Assembly: GCA_002449305.1 (NCBI GenBank)
Contig: DKDI01000013.1
Location: forward strand, 40,651-104,650
Origin: Treponema sp. UBA6852
GTDB lineage: Bacteria; Spirochaetota; Spirochaetia; Treponematales; Treponemataceae
Direction of reading: 5' to 3'
Length of the DNA: 64,000 bases
Shown: positions 53,128 to 61,294 of the stretch, one piece after another
Layout of the letters: each line of letters starts with the position of its first letter
How positions within the stretch are numbered: the stretch's first letter is position 1
Made by a program: the position numbers and the translations under genes
The notes under the pieces: generated by a model
Seen by the model: the letters and a program-made list of their open reading frames with translations, nothing else
The model's database searches: none
What the model was told of the DNA's origin: nothing

Positions 53128-54168
53128 TTATGACAAAACCGGAACTTTAAAAACTGAGCTCGTTGACTTTTTTTCAGTCTCAGTCTCTTCTATAGGGATT
53201 TCTCCTTCTTGCTCTGATTTTACAACATTCAGCACAAAGACAGTGAAGCTTTGCGAAGAAATATTCAGGTTTCCCGGAGCGTCAATTTGAACTGGAACTT
53301 CATAAATTCCTGGCTCTGTAATAAAAGCGCAGTCGGCAAAAACATTAAAGTCTGCCGGGGAAACTTTTTCAATATCTAGCAAATTTCCTTCCACAGAAAA
53401 ATCAATTTTAACATCTTCTCCAGAAACTGCAAGACTGGACGAAAGATTTACGAGCACAACAGGAACACTCTTGAATTCTTTTACAGTTCCCTCAATCACA
53501 ATCGGAACAGAAACTCTAATAGAATTTTTTTCTCCAAGAATCGAAATATACGAATTTGTATTCACGGGACTTACAATTTTTGAGATGCTTCCGTCCGCGC
53601 CTTCAATCGAAACAGCTCCAACCGGCAGTTTATTTATTGAATCCACCATTGACGCAGGTCCGCACAAGGTTACAAACGAAGGCTCCAACTCAGCAGAAAG
53701 CGCCTTGTATCCATGCGCAGGCTTTCCCACAACAGAAGCATAAAGAGGAACAGCTTTTGTTGTTTTCTTTTGAATCTGAATTTTCACATTGTCAGGCTGA
53801 TTGTAAATTTCAAGCGGCTCTAAATCCAGCTGCACAATTTTTTCATCAAGGTCAACATAAACAGGAAAATCGTAAATTCCTTCTTTTGTTTGGGAAGAAA
53901 CATCTATAAACGCTGTCAAATCTTTTTCAACTATAGAAGCAATCTGATCTCGTTTTGTCCTGACTTTTACCCTTATATATTTCACCTGTTCAAGCCCGGA
54001 AACAGGAATCATATTTCCTTCAGCACGGACTTCAAGAGGCACAGAAAAAGTCTTTACATCAAGAAGTGAAATTTGATGAAAAAAATAAATCATTGCAGCC
54101 AGAACAAAGCAGATTGCTTTTACAGGCCAGTTTTTAGTTATCTTTGCCAGTAATTGGTTTATGCTCAT
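53128..54168 (-). CDS. YbbR-domain protein, regulator partner of CdaA
   Basis: 346 residues. An N-terminal membrane span (AICFVLAAMIYFFHQ, residues 18-33) followed by three or so YbbR repeats, each a beta-rich unit (VPLEVRAEGNMIPVSG, VPLYASVVGKPAHGYK, VPVVLVNLSSSLAVSG). In several bacteria such proteins (CdaR) regulate the cyclase encoded just before it. The start overlaps cdaA by 35 bases, so the two are translationally coupled. The tail is Glu/Ser/Thr-rich. Confidence 0.88.
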   Translation of the reverse strand: MSINQLLAKITKNWPVKAICFVLAAMIYFFHQISLLDVKTFSVPLEVRAEGNMIPVSGLEQVKYIRVKVRTKRDQIASIVEKDLTAFIDVSSQTKEGIYDFPVYVDLDEKIVQLDLEPLEIYNQPDNVKIQIQKKTTKAVPLYASVVGKPAHGYKALSAELEPSFVTLCGPASMVDSINKLPVGAVSIEGADGSISKIVSPVNTNSYISILGEKNSIRVSVPIVIEGTVKEFKSVPVVLVNLSSSLAVSGEDVKIDFSVEGNLLDIEKVSPADFNVFADCAFITEPGIYEVPVQIDAPGNLNISSQSFTVFVLNVVKSEQEGEIPIEETETEKKSTSSVFKVPVLS

Positions 54169-54961
54169 CGATTGTATCCTCTATAATCTGCTGATCTGGA
54201 GTAATATCCAGCTGACGTTCAAGAATTCTTGTAACTTGATCCATTGTAAGGTCATAATGAAGCTTTGAGTCATAGGCAAGACTGTATGCGCCAGTTTCTT
54301 CACTAACAACAAGCACAACGCAGTCGCTTACCTCGCAAAGACCAAGAGCCGCCCTATGACGTGTTCCAAAAGTCTTTTTTATGTCGTATTGCTCGCTTAC
54401 TGGAAGAAAACAGCCCGCCGCAAGAATTTTTCCGCCCTGAATAAAACAAGCGCCATCATGCAAAGGCGTATTATGTCCGAAAATTGTTACAAGCAAGCTT
54501 GAAGAAAGATCTGCATTAAGTCTTGTTCCCGTGGAAAGAATATTGTCAAGCTTTGTGCGCCGCATAAAAACAGCAAGCATTCCGCGCTTCTGCTTTGAAA
54601 GCATTTCAGCTGCAATAAGAACAGAATCCACATAAGAATGCTTCGCCCTGCTTCCAAAAGTGAACCATTCAGCCTGTCCAAGTTTAAGAAAAACTTTTCT
54701 TAATTCCGGCTGAAAAACAATCGCAAAAGCCATCATAAGTCCCGGCGCAATAACCGAAAAAATCCAAAGCAAAGTTCTAAGCTGAAGGATAACTGCAACC
54801 GCATAAGAAAGAACCACAACCACCGCAGCTCTTATAAGCTGAATCGCATTGGTTTTTGTTATAAGCTGATAAGCCTTGTACAGAAGAAATGTAATAATTC
54901 CTATATCAAGGACAGGCCTGATAAAATCATATATTTTTATTAAAGTCTCAAACTGATTCAT
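54134..54961 (-). CDS. cdaA: Diadenylate cyclase CdaA
   Basis: Makes the second messenger c-di-AMP from two ATP. 275 residues. Three N-terminal membrane spans (residues 15-80) are followed by the DAC domain with the motifs LHDGACFIQGGKILAAGC (D-G-A) and FGTRHRAALGL (R-H-R). The C-terminal 40 residues are a helical tail. Upstream of it is folP (14-base overlap) and downstream the YbbR protein, the standard gene pair. c-di-AMP usually controls potassium and osmolyte uptake and wall integrity. Confidence 0.96.
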   Translation of the reverse strand: MNQFETLIKIYDFIRPVLDIGIITFLLYKAYQLITKTNAIQLIRAAVVVVLSYAVAVILQLRTLLWIFSVIAPGLMMAFAIVFQPELRKVFLKLGQAEWFTFGSRAKHSYVDSVLIAAEMLSKQKRGMLAVFMRRTKLDNILSTGTRLNADLSSSLLVTIFGHNTPLHDGACFIQGGKILAAGCFLPVSEQYDIKKTFGTRHRAALGLCEVSDCVVLVVSEETGAYSLAYDSKLHYDLTMDQVTRILERQLDITPDQQIIEDTIDEHKPITGKDN

Positions 54962-55778
54962 ACTTTAAAAGCGATTTTAACACAGCAAGGGTATCTTTAC
55001 AAGGAGCAACGTCATGCACGCGAACCATAAAAGCTCCTTTTAAAACTGAAATCAAATCAGCGGCAAGAGTTCCATAAAGCCTTTCTTGAACTTCTCGCCC
55101 CGTAACTTGTCCTATGCAAGATTTTCTTGAAAGCGCCATAAGCACAGGAAATTTTCCGCCGCAAAGAGAGCCGCAGTTTGAAATAAGATTCAAATTTCCT
55201 TCAAGATTTTTCCCAAATCCAATTCCAGGATCTACGATTATTTTTTCTTTTTCAATTCCGCTTTTTATGGCAAATTCCGCTCTTTGCTCAAGATACGAGC
55301 TCACTTCATTAAAAATATTTTTATATTCTGTGTCTGCCTGCATTGTAGAAGGAATTCCGCGCTTGTGCATCAAAACCACAGGAATTTTCTTTTCCGCTGC
55401 AAAAAAAGCCAGTTCAGGGTCATCTTCCAATGCTGAAATGTCATTTAAAATGTCCGCTCCAGAATCAAACGCAGCCTGCATAACAATTTTTTTTCTTGTG
55501 TCAACTGAAATCGGAATATCGCTTTTTCTGCGGATTTCTTCTATGACAGGAACAATGCGCTTTATTTCTTCTTCCGCGCTCACATAATCTGAACCTGGAC
55601 GAGTAGATTCTCCGCCCAAATCAAGAATGTCTGCGCCTTCATCAATCAACTCAAAAGCACGTTCTGCGCCGCCTCTGCTTGCGCTGAAAAAACTATCTGG
55701 AGTGCAGTTTACAATTCCCATCACAAACGCCGGAAAATCTGTTGAAACTTTTCTTGAAGCCAAATTTAAATTTTTCAT
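54948..55778 (-). CDS. folP: Dihydropteroate synthase
   Basis: 276 residues. Condenses p-aminobenzoate with hydroxymethyl-dihydropterin diphosphate in folate synthesis and is the sulfonamide target. MGIVNCTPDSFF (normally N-V-T-P-D-S-F), ILDLGGESTRPGS and VDPGIGFGK are the signature stretches. The Cys-Thr-Pro in place of Val-Thr-Pro is a small deviation. It overlaps dxs by four bases (ATGA) and cdaA by 14. Confidence 0.95.
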   Translation of the reverse strand: MKNLNLASRKVSTDFPAFVMGIVNCTPDSFFSASRGGAERAFELIDEGADILDLGGESTRPGSDYVSAEEEIKRIVPVIEEIRRKSDIPISVDTRKKIVMQAAFDSGADILNDISALEDDPELAFFAAEKKIPVVLMHKRGIPSTMQADTEYKNIFNEVSSYLEQRAEFAIKSGIEKEKIIVDPGIGFGKNLEGNLNLISNCGSLCGGKFPVLMALSRKSCIGQVTGREVQERLYGTLAADLISVLKGAFMVRVHDVAPCKDTLAVLKSLLKYESV

Positions 55779-57694
55779 ATCCGCATTAGTTCCTTAGCCG
55801 CAGTTGCAATTTTTTCAGAAGAAAGTCCAGCTTCATCCAGAATCTGTTCGCGGTTTCCATTTGCAACAAATTTGTCAGGAAAAGCAAGAACCGCAGTTTT
55901 TAAAAATGAAGTTTCAGGAGAGCCTCGCACAAAACTTTCAAGCCACTCTGAAATTCCGCCCATTTTTACTCCGTCTTCTATAAAAACAATTCCGTAATAA
56001 AGCTTTGCGATTCCAGCAAAATATTTTTCATCAAAAGGCTTTATAAATCTAAGAGAATAAATATCAGCATCGATTCCGTCCAAAACAAGCGCGCGGGCGG
56101 CTCTCAATGTTTCTGAAAAAACGCTTCCAGTGCAAACCAAAAGCACTTTTTTTCTCCAAGAATCTTCGCCCTGCCCAAAAGAAGAAATGGAAGGCGCAAA
56201 ATCCGTAGTCTGCAAAAGCACACCTTTCCCAGGTTCTACAGGAGCTGAAAAAGGCTCAAGCTCAGAAGGACAAGCCATTTTTGGCCAGCGCATTACAACA
56301 GGACCTTGAGCTTTGTTTACTGCCCAATCAAGGCAAAGCTCCATGTCTTTTTTTCCTGCTACGGAAATCATAGAAAGATTCGGCACAGGTCTAAAAAGCG
56401 CAATATCAAAAATTCCCTGATGAGTTTCTCCATCAGAAGGGACTGCTCCAGCGCGGTCAAGGGCAATTATAACGTGCCTGTTTTGCAGAGCAATATCTTC
56501 TATAATCTGGTCAACGCTTCTTTGAATAAAAGTTGAATAAATTGCAACAACAGGAATCAAACCTCCAGCGGCAATTCCTCCTGCGAAAGTTACAGCGTGC
56601 TCCTCTGCAATCCCAACATCAAAAAATCTATCTTTAAATTTTCTTGAAAAAGCATCAAGTCCAGTTCCCTTTGACATTGCCGCAGTAATTGCAACAATCC
56701 TATTGTCCGCCTGAGCCATTTCCACAATTTTATTGCTGAAATTTTCTGTAAAACTCAAATTGTCAAATTTTTCAACAATTCCGTCAGTTATATTAAAAGG
56801 CCCGACTCCATGAAAGACAGAAGGATTGTTCTCAGCAGGACTATAGCCTTTTCCTTTTTTTGTAACAACGTGAATTACAACAGGCCGCGGAATTTTTTTC
56901 GCACGGTTAAAGACACGCTCCATCTCGTCAATGCTGTGTCCGTTCAAAGGTCCTGTGTATTCAAATCCAAGATCAACAAACAGATTATTTGTAAAAAAAA
57001 GCCCTTTAAGTCCGCGTTTCAGCCTGAAAACAACTTTTCCAAGCCAGCGGTTAAAATAAGGAATTTTATCGATAAGACGGTCAACTTTATAGCGGAATCC
57101 GTGATAGCTGTCAGAAAAAGCAAGACTGGAAAGATAACGCGAAATTGAGCCGACATTCTTGTCAATCGACATCTGGTTGTCATTTACAACAACAATCAAA
57201 TTTTTAGCAAGCTGACCTGCGTGACTCAATCCTTCAAAAGCCATTCCGCCGGTAAGAGCTCCATCGCCAATTACAACAACAACTTTGTCTTTTCTTCCTT
57301 CAAGTTCCCAGGCAGACAAAAGTCCCAACGCAGATGAAATGGAAGAAGAAGCGTGTCCTGCATCAAAATAATCGTGAGGACTTTCCTTGATTTTTGTAAA
57401 GCCAGAAATTCCGTTCTTCATTCTTATTGACGAAAACAGCTCGTAGCGACCAGTAAGAATTTTATGCGGATAGCACTGATGGCTTACATCCCAGATAATG
57501 GCATCTTGCGGACTAGAAAAACTTCTGTGCAGGGCAATTGAAAGCTCCACAACGCCAAGGTTGCTTGCAAGATGTCCGCCATTATGCCCTACAACTTCTA
57601 TAATCTTACTGCGGATTTCTTTTGCCAGTGAAGGAAGAAGCTTTTTTGGAATAAGCTTTAAATCTTCAGGCGAATGAATATCATTTAAAATCAA
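55775..57694 (-). CDS. dxs: 1-deoxy-D-xylulose-5-phosphate synthase
   Basis: 639 residues from the TTG at 57694. The Shine-Dalgarno GGAG lies seven bases upstream, and the longer reading to 57715 includes it. Thiamine-diphosphate enzyme that joins pyruvate and glyceraldehyde 3-phosphate, the entry to the non-mevalonate pathway. Motifs: HNGGHLASNLGVVELSIALH, GDGALTGGMAFEGLSHAG with N-D-N-Q, and EEHAVTFAGGIAAGG with the transketolase-type Glu. A terminator-like hairpin lies directly before the Shine-Dalgarno. First in the isoprenoid/folate/c-di-AMP operon. Confidence 0.96.
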   Translation of the reverse strand: MILNDIHSPEDLKLIPKKLLPSLAKEIRSKIIEVVGHNGGHLASNLGVVELSIALHRSFSSPQDAIIWDVSHQCYPHKILTGRYELFSSIRMKNGISGFTKIKESPHDYFDAGHASSSISSALGLLSAWELEGRKDKVVVVIGDGALTGGMAFEGLSHAGQLAKNLIVVVNDNQMSIDKNVGSISRYLSSLAFSDSYHGFRYKVDRLIDKIPYFNRWLGKVVFRLKRGLKGLFFTNNLFVDLGFEYTGPLNGHSIDEMERVFNRAKKIPRPVVIHVVTKKGKGYSPAENNPSVFHGVGPFNITDGIVEKFDNLSFTENFSNKIVEMAQADNRIVAITAAMSKGTGLDAFSRKFKDRFFDVGIAEEHAVTFAGGIAAGGLIPVVAIYSTFIQRSVDQIIEDIALQNRHVIIALDRAGAVPSDGETHQGIFDIALFRPVPNLSMISVAGKKDMELCLDWAVNKAQGPVVMRWPKMACPSELEPFSAPVEPGKGVLLQTTDFAPSISSFGQGEDSWRKKVLLVCTGSVFSETLRAARALVLDGIDADIYSLRFIKPFDEKYFAGIAKLYYGIVFIEDGVKMGGISEWLESFVRGSPETSFLKTAVLAFPDKFVANGNREQILDEAGLSSEKIATAAKELMRI

Positions 57695-57710
57695 GTTAAA
57701 GCTCCAAAAA

Positions 57711-57751
57711 CACAAAAAAGACCGCAGTCAAATAAAAATAACCGCGGTCTC
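57711..57751 (-). terminator. Terminator-like hairpin at the dxs ribosome-binding site
   Basis: GCGGTCT (57744-57750) and AGACCGC (57719-57725) pair on the minus strand and run into a T tract (57711-57718) whose end abuts the dxs Shine-Dalgarno. It lies after the small ribosomal-type gene and before dxs, so it could end that gene or attenuate dxs. Confidence 0.65.
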
Positions 57752-57772
57752 CATGAAAAAAGGCCTTTTGAA

Positions 57773-57802
57773 ATAATCCAATAACCTTGCAAAAAATTAC
57801 AA
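57773..57802 (-). promoter_or_regulatory. Possible dxs promoter
   Basis: TTGTAA (57797-57802), 18 bp, GATTAT (57773-57778) on the minus strand, between the small basic gene and the hairpin at 57711. The transcript would begin near 57766 with the hairpin in its leader of about 72 nt. Confidence 0.4.
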
Positions 57803-57809
57803 AGCTATT

Positions 57810-57899
57810 TTACTTACTCTTATGGCGATTTCTTCTAAGCTTCTTCTTACGCTTATGTGTCGCTATTTTTGCGCGCTTTCTTTTCTTTCCACAAGGCAC
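57810..57899 (-). CDS. 29-residue basic ribosomal-type protein (AURKAIP1/COX24 family, bS22-like)
   Basis: Twenty-nine residues, more than half Lys or Arg, beginning MPCGKKRKRAKIATHKRKKK and ending with an L-R-R-N-R-H motif. This matches the short AURKAIP1/COX24-domain proteins of Bacteroidetes and spirochetes and resembles the small-subunit protein bS22/mS38. The start is GTG, fixed by AAGGAG (57907-57912) seven bases upstream. A good promoter lies 32 bp upstream. A short ORF like this is easily missed. The ribosomal role is from family knowledge. Confidence 0.85.
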   Translation of the reverse strand: MPCGKKRKRAKIATHKRKKKLRRNRHKSK

Positions 57900-57930
57900 A
57901 GTAGAACTCCTTACTATAATAAGTTCTTTT

Positions 57931-57959
57931 ATTATGCGGAATTTCATATTTTAAGTCAA
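57931..57959 (-). promoter_or_regulatory. Promoter of the small ribosomal-type gene
   Basis: TTGACT (57954-57959), 17 bp, CATAAT (57931-57936) on the minus strand, followed by the leader with AAGGAG. Confidence 0.6.
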
Positions 57960-57978
57960 GAGAAAATATCAATTATTG

Positions 57979-59151
57979 CTAAAGCTCAAGCAGAATTTTG
58001 TTCAAAAACAAGATTGAATCTTCTGTAAGTGAAAAATTCTTAGAGCTGTCTGAATTTTCCGTAGTTTTAATACCGAATTTCTTTACAGGCTCAAGACGTT
58101 TTTCCAAGTCGCCATTCCACGGCTCAACGGAACAAAAGTTTTTTCTATATTGGGCTGAATTCAAGCCTTCAAAAGTCCTAAGTCCCATCATCAAGAACTC
58201 AAACTCCCGAGTTTCAAGGCTGAATTCTTCTATGCTTCTTGGAATTTCTGATTCAAGAGGAAACTGCTTGCTCCAGAAATTTTCGTACTCCAAAATATTT
58301 TCCGTATCTATCCAGCGAAAACTCTTGTTCCCATAAAAAGTTCCGCAGGCAGAGCATCCAATGCCAACATAATCTTTTTGCGCCCAGTAAGAACTATTAT
58401 GAACACTTTTTTTTCCATTTTGGCAAAAGTTTGAAACTTCATACTGAAAAAAACCGTTTTTTAAAAGCAAATCGCGTCCGGAAAGCCACTGGGAATCAGC
58501 CTCGTCAAAGTCAAAACTTATTTTTCCAGATGAAATATTCCTTGCTAGCGGAGTTTTTTCTTCAACAGTAAGCGTATAAAGAGAAATATGCCCCGGATTG
58601 TACGAAATTATTTTTTCAAGCGACAAAAGAAAGTCCTCTTCGGACTGGCAAGGAAGACCTGCAATCGCATCCAAGTTAAGTTCACCCTTCCAGCAGGATT
58701 TTACAGTTTCCAAAGCCGCAAAAGCCTTTTCCGCACTGCAATGACGCTCGACAGACTTCAGCGCGTTTTTATTTAGCGACTGAATTCCAAGGGAAAGGCG
58801 CGTAATGCCATTTTTCCATGCTGAATCAAGCTTTTCTTTTGAAACTGACTCAGGATTCATTTCTATTGTAAATTCCAAAGGCGGAATATTCTTGCAAAGG
58901 CAGGTATTTTTCAAGTAAACTGCAAGTTTTTCAATTTGGCTAGCAGACAAAAGGCTTGGAGTGCCGCCCCCGATATAAATGGTGCTCCAAAAATCAATTT
59001 TGTACTTTTCTGCATAAAAAGCGGCTTCATTTTTCAAGCATTCAAGATACAAGTCGTCTATGCGCCCGAAATTTTCCACACTGAAAAAGTCGCAGTAGCT
59101 GCATTTCTTTAGGCAGAACGGAATATGGACATATAAAGCCGCACTTTTCAT
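57979..59151 (-). CDS. hemW: HemW-like radical SAM protein
   Basis: 390 residues. ALYVHIPFCLKKCSYCDF carries the Cys-x3-Cys-x2-Cys iron-sulfur motif, then GGGTPSLLSASQIEKLA, TIEMNPESV and LSLGIQSLN. This is the HemW type, a heme chaperone-like relative of coproporphyrinogen III dehydrogenase, rather than HemN. The C-terminal HemN-type domain (FEFLMMGLRTFEGL) is present. Six bases after lepB. No Shine-Dalgarno, so translation is likely coupled. The first ATG after the TTG is used. Confidence 0.9.
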   Translation of the reverse strand: MKSAALYVHIPFCLKKCSYCDFFSVENFGRIDDLYLECLKNEAAFYAEKYKIDFWSTIYIGGGTPSLLSASQIEKLAVYLKNTCLCKNIPPLEFTIEMNPESVSKEKLDSAWKNGITRLSLGIQSLNKNALKSVERHCSAEKAFAALETVKSCWKGELNLDAIAGLPCQSEEDFLLSLEKIISYNPGHISLYTLTVEEKTPLARNISSGKISFDFDEADSQWLSGRDLLLKNGFFQYEVSNFCQNGKKSVHNSSYWAQKDYVGIGCSACGTFYGNKSFRWIDTENILEYENFWSKQFPLESEIPRSIEEFSLETREFEFLMMGLRTFEGLNSAQYRKNFCSVEPWNGDLEKRLEPVKKFGIKTTENSDSSKNFSLTEDSILFLNKILLEL

Positions 59152-59157
59152 CAAAAA

Positions 59158-59853
59158 TCAGTAGAGCCTCATTTCTCCAAACGGAAAGCACTGCCAGATT
59201 ACGCGCCCTTTTATTCTTGACGAAGGAATTTTTCCGTAGACGCGGGAATCCAAGCCTTCTATGCGGTTGTCTGCAAGCACAAAATACTCGTTTTTTCCCA
59301 AGGTTGCTTCTTCCAGTTGGCCGGAGCATCCCATTCCGTCCCATTCGACAGGAACTGAATAAATGCTTATATTATAAGGCTTTGAAGCAAGTTCAAATTC
59401 AGTAAGATAATGCGATTGTCCTGCAGGCTTAACATAAAGCACATAGTCTTTCATGTAGTACGAATCTCCAGGAAGAGCCACAACGCGTCTTACAGTGTTT
59501 TTTCCAGTCATGCGCGAATTTCTTCCAAACGGTGAATACTTTTGCAATGTAAAAAATTTCACTGCGGCATTAAGAAATTTCTGTCCGGCCGAAAGTTTTT
59601 CTCCGTCCATGCGCGAAAGATACACAACCTGCCCGCGCGAAGGGCTTCGCAAAAACGGACACACAAAAACAATTCCGCCCTTAGAAACATCAGTTTCCAT
59701 TGACGATGAATTTATAAAAGTTGAAAATAAAATGCAGTTCAAAAAAACTGAAATAAAAACAAAGACTGAAACCACAAAGACAACAGCGTGCATGAACTTG
59801 ACCTGCTGCTTTTTCTTATATTCAAATGAATAATCTCCGACATTCTGTTTCAT
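59158..59853 (-). CDS. lepB: Signal peptidase I, with Arg at the usual general-base Lys position
   Basis: 231 residues from the ATG at 59853, which lies six bases from a -10 box. A longer frame to 59928 is rejected. One membrane span (residues 20-44) precedes the catalytic box I with Ser51 in S-S-S-M. The box with the general base reads T-V-R-R-V-V-A-L-P-G-D, so Arg122 is at the place of the catalytic Lys. The closing NEYFVLADNRIEGLDSRVYG is conserved. It removes signal peptides of exported proteins such as FlaA, if active. Cotranscribed with hemW. Confidence 0.85.
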   Translation of the reverse strand: MKQNVGDYSFEYKKKQQVKFMHAVVFVVSVFVFISVFLNCILFSTFINSSSMETDVSKGGIVFVCPFLRSPSRGQVVYLSRMDGEKLSAGQKFLNAAVKFFTLQKYSPFGRNSRMTGKNTVRRVVALPGDSYYMKDYVLYVKPAGQSHYLTEFELASKPYNISIYSVPVEWDGMGCSGQLEEATLGKNEYFVLADNRIEGLDSRVYGKIPSSRIKGRVIWQCFPFGEMRLY

Positions 59854-59859
59854 GCACAA

Positions 59860-59888
59860 ACAATAGCAAAAAAGAACTTTATTATCAA
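59860..59888 (-). promoter_or_regulatory. lepB promoter, probably leaderless
   Basis: TTGATA (59883-59888), 17 bp, TATTGT (59860-59865) on the minus strand. Six bases separate it from the lepB ATG at 59853, and there is no Shine-Dalgarno. Confidence 0.5.
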
Positions 59889-59940
59889 GCAACATATTTT
59901 TAAGCAGTTTGCCGAAGAGCAGTTTCAAAAAAAACTCTTG

Positions 59941-59969
59941 TTGAAACTATTTGAAAAAAAATATACTAT
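59941..59969 (+). promoter_or_regulatory. smpB promoter, nearly leaderless
   Basis: TTGAAA (59941-59946), 17 bp, TACTAT (59964-59969). The ATG at 59978 is eight bases beyond. A TTG that opens the longer frame lies within the promoter. Confidence 0.5.
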
Positions 59970-59977
59970 TTATAGAT

Positions 59978-60442
59978 ATGGAAGAAGCACGGAAAACTGT
60001 CGCGCAGAACAGAAAGGCACATTTCAACTATATTGTAACAGACTCTATTGAATGTGGAATCGCGCTTGAAGGCTCGGAAGTAAAATCCATAAAAGCCGGA
60101 AACATTTCATTTGGCGACAGTTTTGCCTTTATAGAAAACGGAGAAGTCTGGCTTCAGAATTTTCATATTTCGGAGTATACATTTTCTTCTGTGTTCAACC
60201 ACGAGCCGGACAGAAAGAAAAAATTGCTTCTTCACAAAGACGAAATAAAAAGGCTTCAGAGAAAAACAGAGGAAAAAGGATTCACTCTTGTTCCGCTCGA
60301 AGTCTATCTGAAAAAAGGGCTTGTAAAAATAAATCTCGGACTTTGCAAAGGAAAGAAAGAATTCGACAAGCGTGCCGCAATAAAAGACAGAGATGTAAAG
60401 CGCGACATTGCAAGGGAATTCAGAAACAGGCTGGACGGATAA
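59978..60442 (+). CDS. smpB: SsrA-binding protein
   Basis: 154 residues from the ATG at 59978. The in-frame TTG at 59951 falls inside the promoter and is rejected. It binds tmRNA and brings it to stalled ribosomes. SmpB hallmarks: AHFNYIVTDSIECGIALEGSEV, SIKAGNISFGDSFAFIENGEVWL, LVPLEVYLKKGLVKINLGLC and the basic C-terminus with KGKKEFDKR. The promoter overlaps the region upstream of the divergent lepB gene. Partner gene ssrA is at 47155. Confidence 0.95.
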   Translation: MEEARKTVAQNRKAHFNYIVTDSIECGIALEGSEVKSIKAGNISFGDSFAFIENGEVWLQNFHISEYTFSSVFNHEPDRKKKLLLHKDEIKRLQRKTEEKGFTLVPLEVYLKKGLVKINLGLCKGKKEFDKRAAIKDRDVKRDIAREFRNRLDG

Positions 60443-60454
60443 AGGGAGAAATAG

Positions 60455-61294
60455 TTGCAGAGCAAAAAAAATCCTGCATTAAAAATAATTATCCTCTTTT
60501 TGGCAACTTTTGCATTTTCTGCAGAAACGGTGGATTTTTTTGCGACCGTATCATCTTCAAAAGATTCCAACATGATAAAAATGACCACGGATCTTTTTTT
60601 TGCGCAGTTTCAGACGGTTGACGGATATTCCGTTAACGACAGAAGAAACGAAAACTACTACCCAGGCGCAGAAACTAGAAACATTTCATTTTATGCGGAA
60701 ATCCAGGAAGACACGGACGGTGGCTGGCTATGCACATTAAACGCAATAAAAGCTGACGGCAAGCAGAATGTAAGCTCCACAAAGAAATACGACACATACT
60801 ATAAAATTCTTCTTGATGCAAAGCCTTCGCTGGAAAATCTTCTGCAAAATCTTTCGGGAAACATTCAGCTTCCTTCACAGCCAGAACCACAGAATCAGGA
60901 AAGTCAAGAACCTCAAATCTCTTCTGCAAATGAAAATTCAATCGAAGCAATCGCAGGGACTTGGACAGGAGAGCCGCTAATAGAAAAAATTTTAATTTTA
61001 AGAGGCGGACGCGGCTTTGTTATCTTTAAAAACGGAGCAAGCATGAATATTTCGATAACGGTTCAAGGAAATTCTATAAAGATAAAGCAGAACGGAAAGC
61101 CAAACGCTTCATTTTTCCCGGAAATTCCGCGCCAAGAAGCATTGAAAAACGCAGCAAATGCAGCTCCGGTTGAATGGAACATGAAACTTTCAGGCAACAC
61201 TCTTTCTGGCAAAAAGACAACTCTTGTAGAAAACAAAAATTCCCCGGGAGGAATTTCACAGGGAGAAGTTGAAGTCAGCTGGACTAAACGATAA
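60455..61294 (+). CDS. Exported protein of unknown function
   Basis: 279 residues, starting at TTG 60455 six bases after AGGGAG. A signal peptide (LKIIILFLATFAFSAE) ends near residue 24. The first half (to about 130) has a repeat-free alpha/beta composition around KMTTDLFFAQFQTVDGYSV, a pattern seen in proteins that read environment variables or lipoprotein sorting partners. A Gln/Pro-rich linker follows, and the second half (165-279) is beta-rich (GRGFVIFKNGASMNISI, GNTLSGKKTTL). I do not recognise a family. It lies 12 bases after smpB. Confidence 0.6.
   Translation: MQSKKNPALKIIILFLATFAFSAETVDFFATVSSSKDSNMIKMTTDLFFAQFQTVDGYSVNDRRNENYYPGAETRNISFYAEIQEDTDGGWLCTLNAIKADGKQNVSSTKKYDTYYKILLDAKPSLENLLQNLSGNIQLPSQPEPQNQESQEPQISSANENSIEAIAGTWTGEPLIEKILILRGGRGFVIFKNGASMNISITVQGNSIKIKQNGKPNASFFPEIPRQEALKNAANAAPVEWNMKLSGNTLSGKKTTLVENKNSPGGISQGEVEVSWTKR

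Noticed and set aside
55114..55587. 157-codon plus-strand ORF opposite folP
   Set aside because: folP motifs are unmistakable on the minus strand. The plus frame has no start signal and a biased composition.
57822..58028. 68-codon plus-strand ORF over the small basic gene
   Set aside because: It is antisense to the 29-residue ribosomal-type gene and to the 3' end of hemW, and lacks a Shine-Dalgarno.
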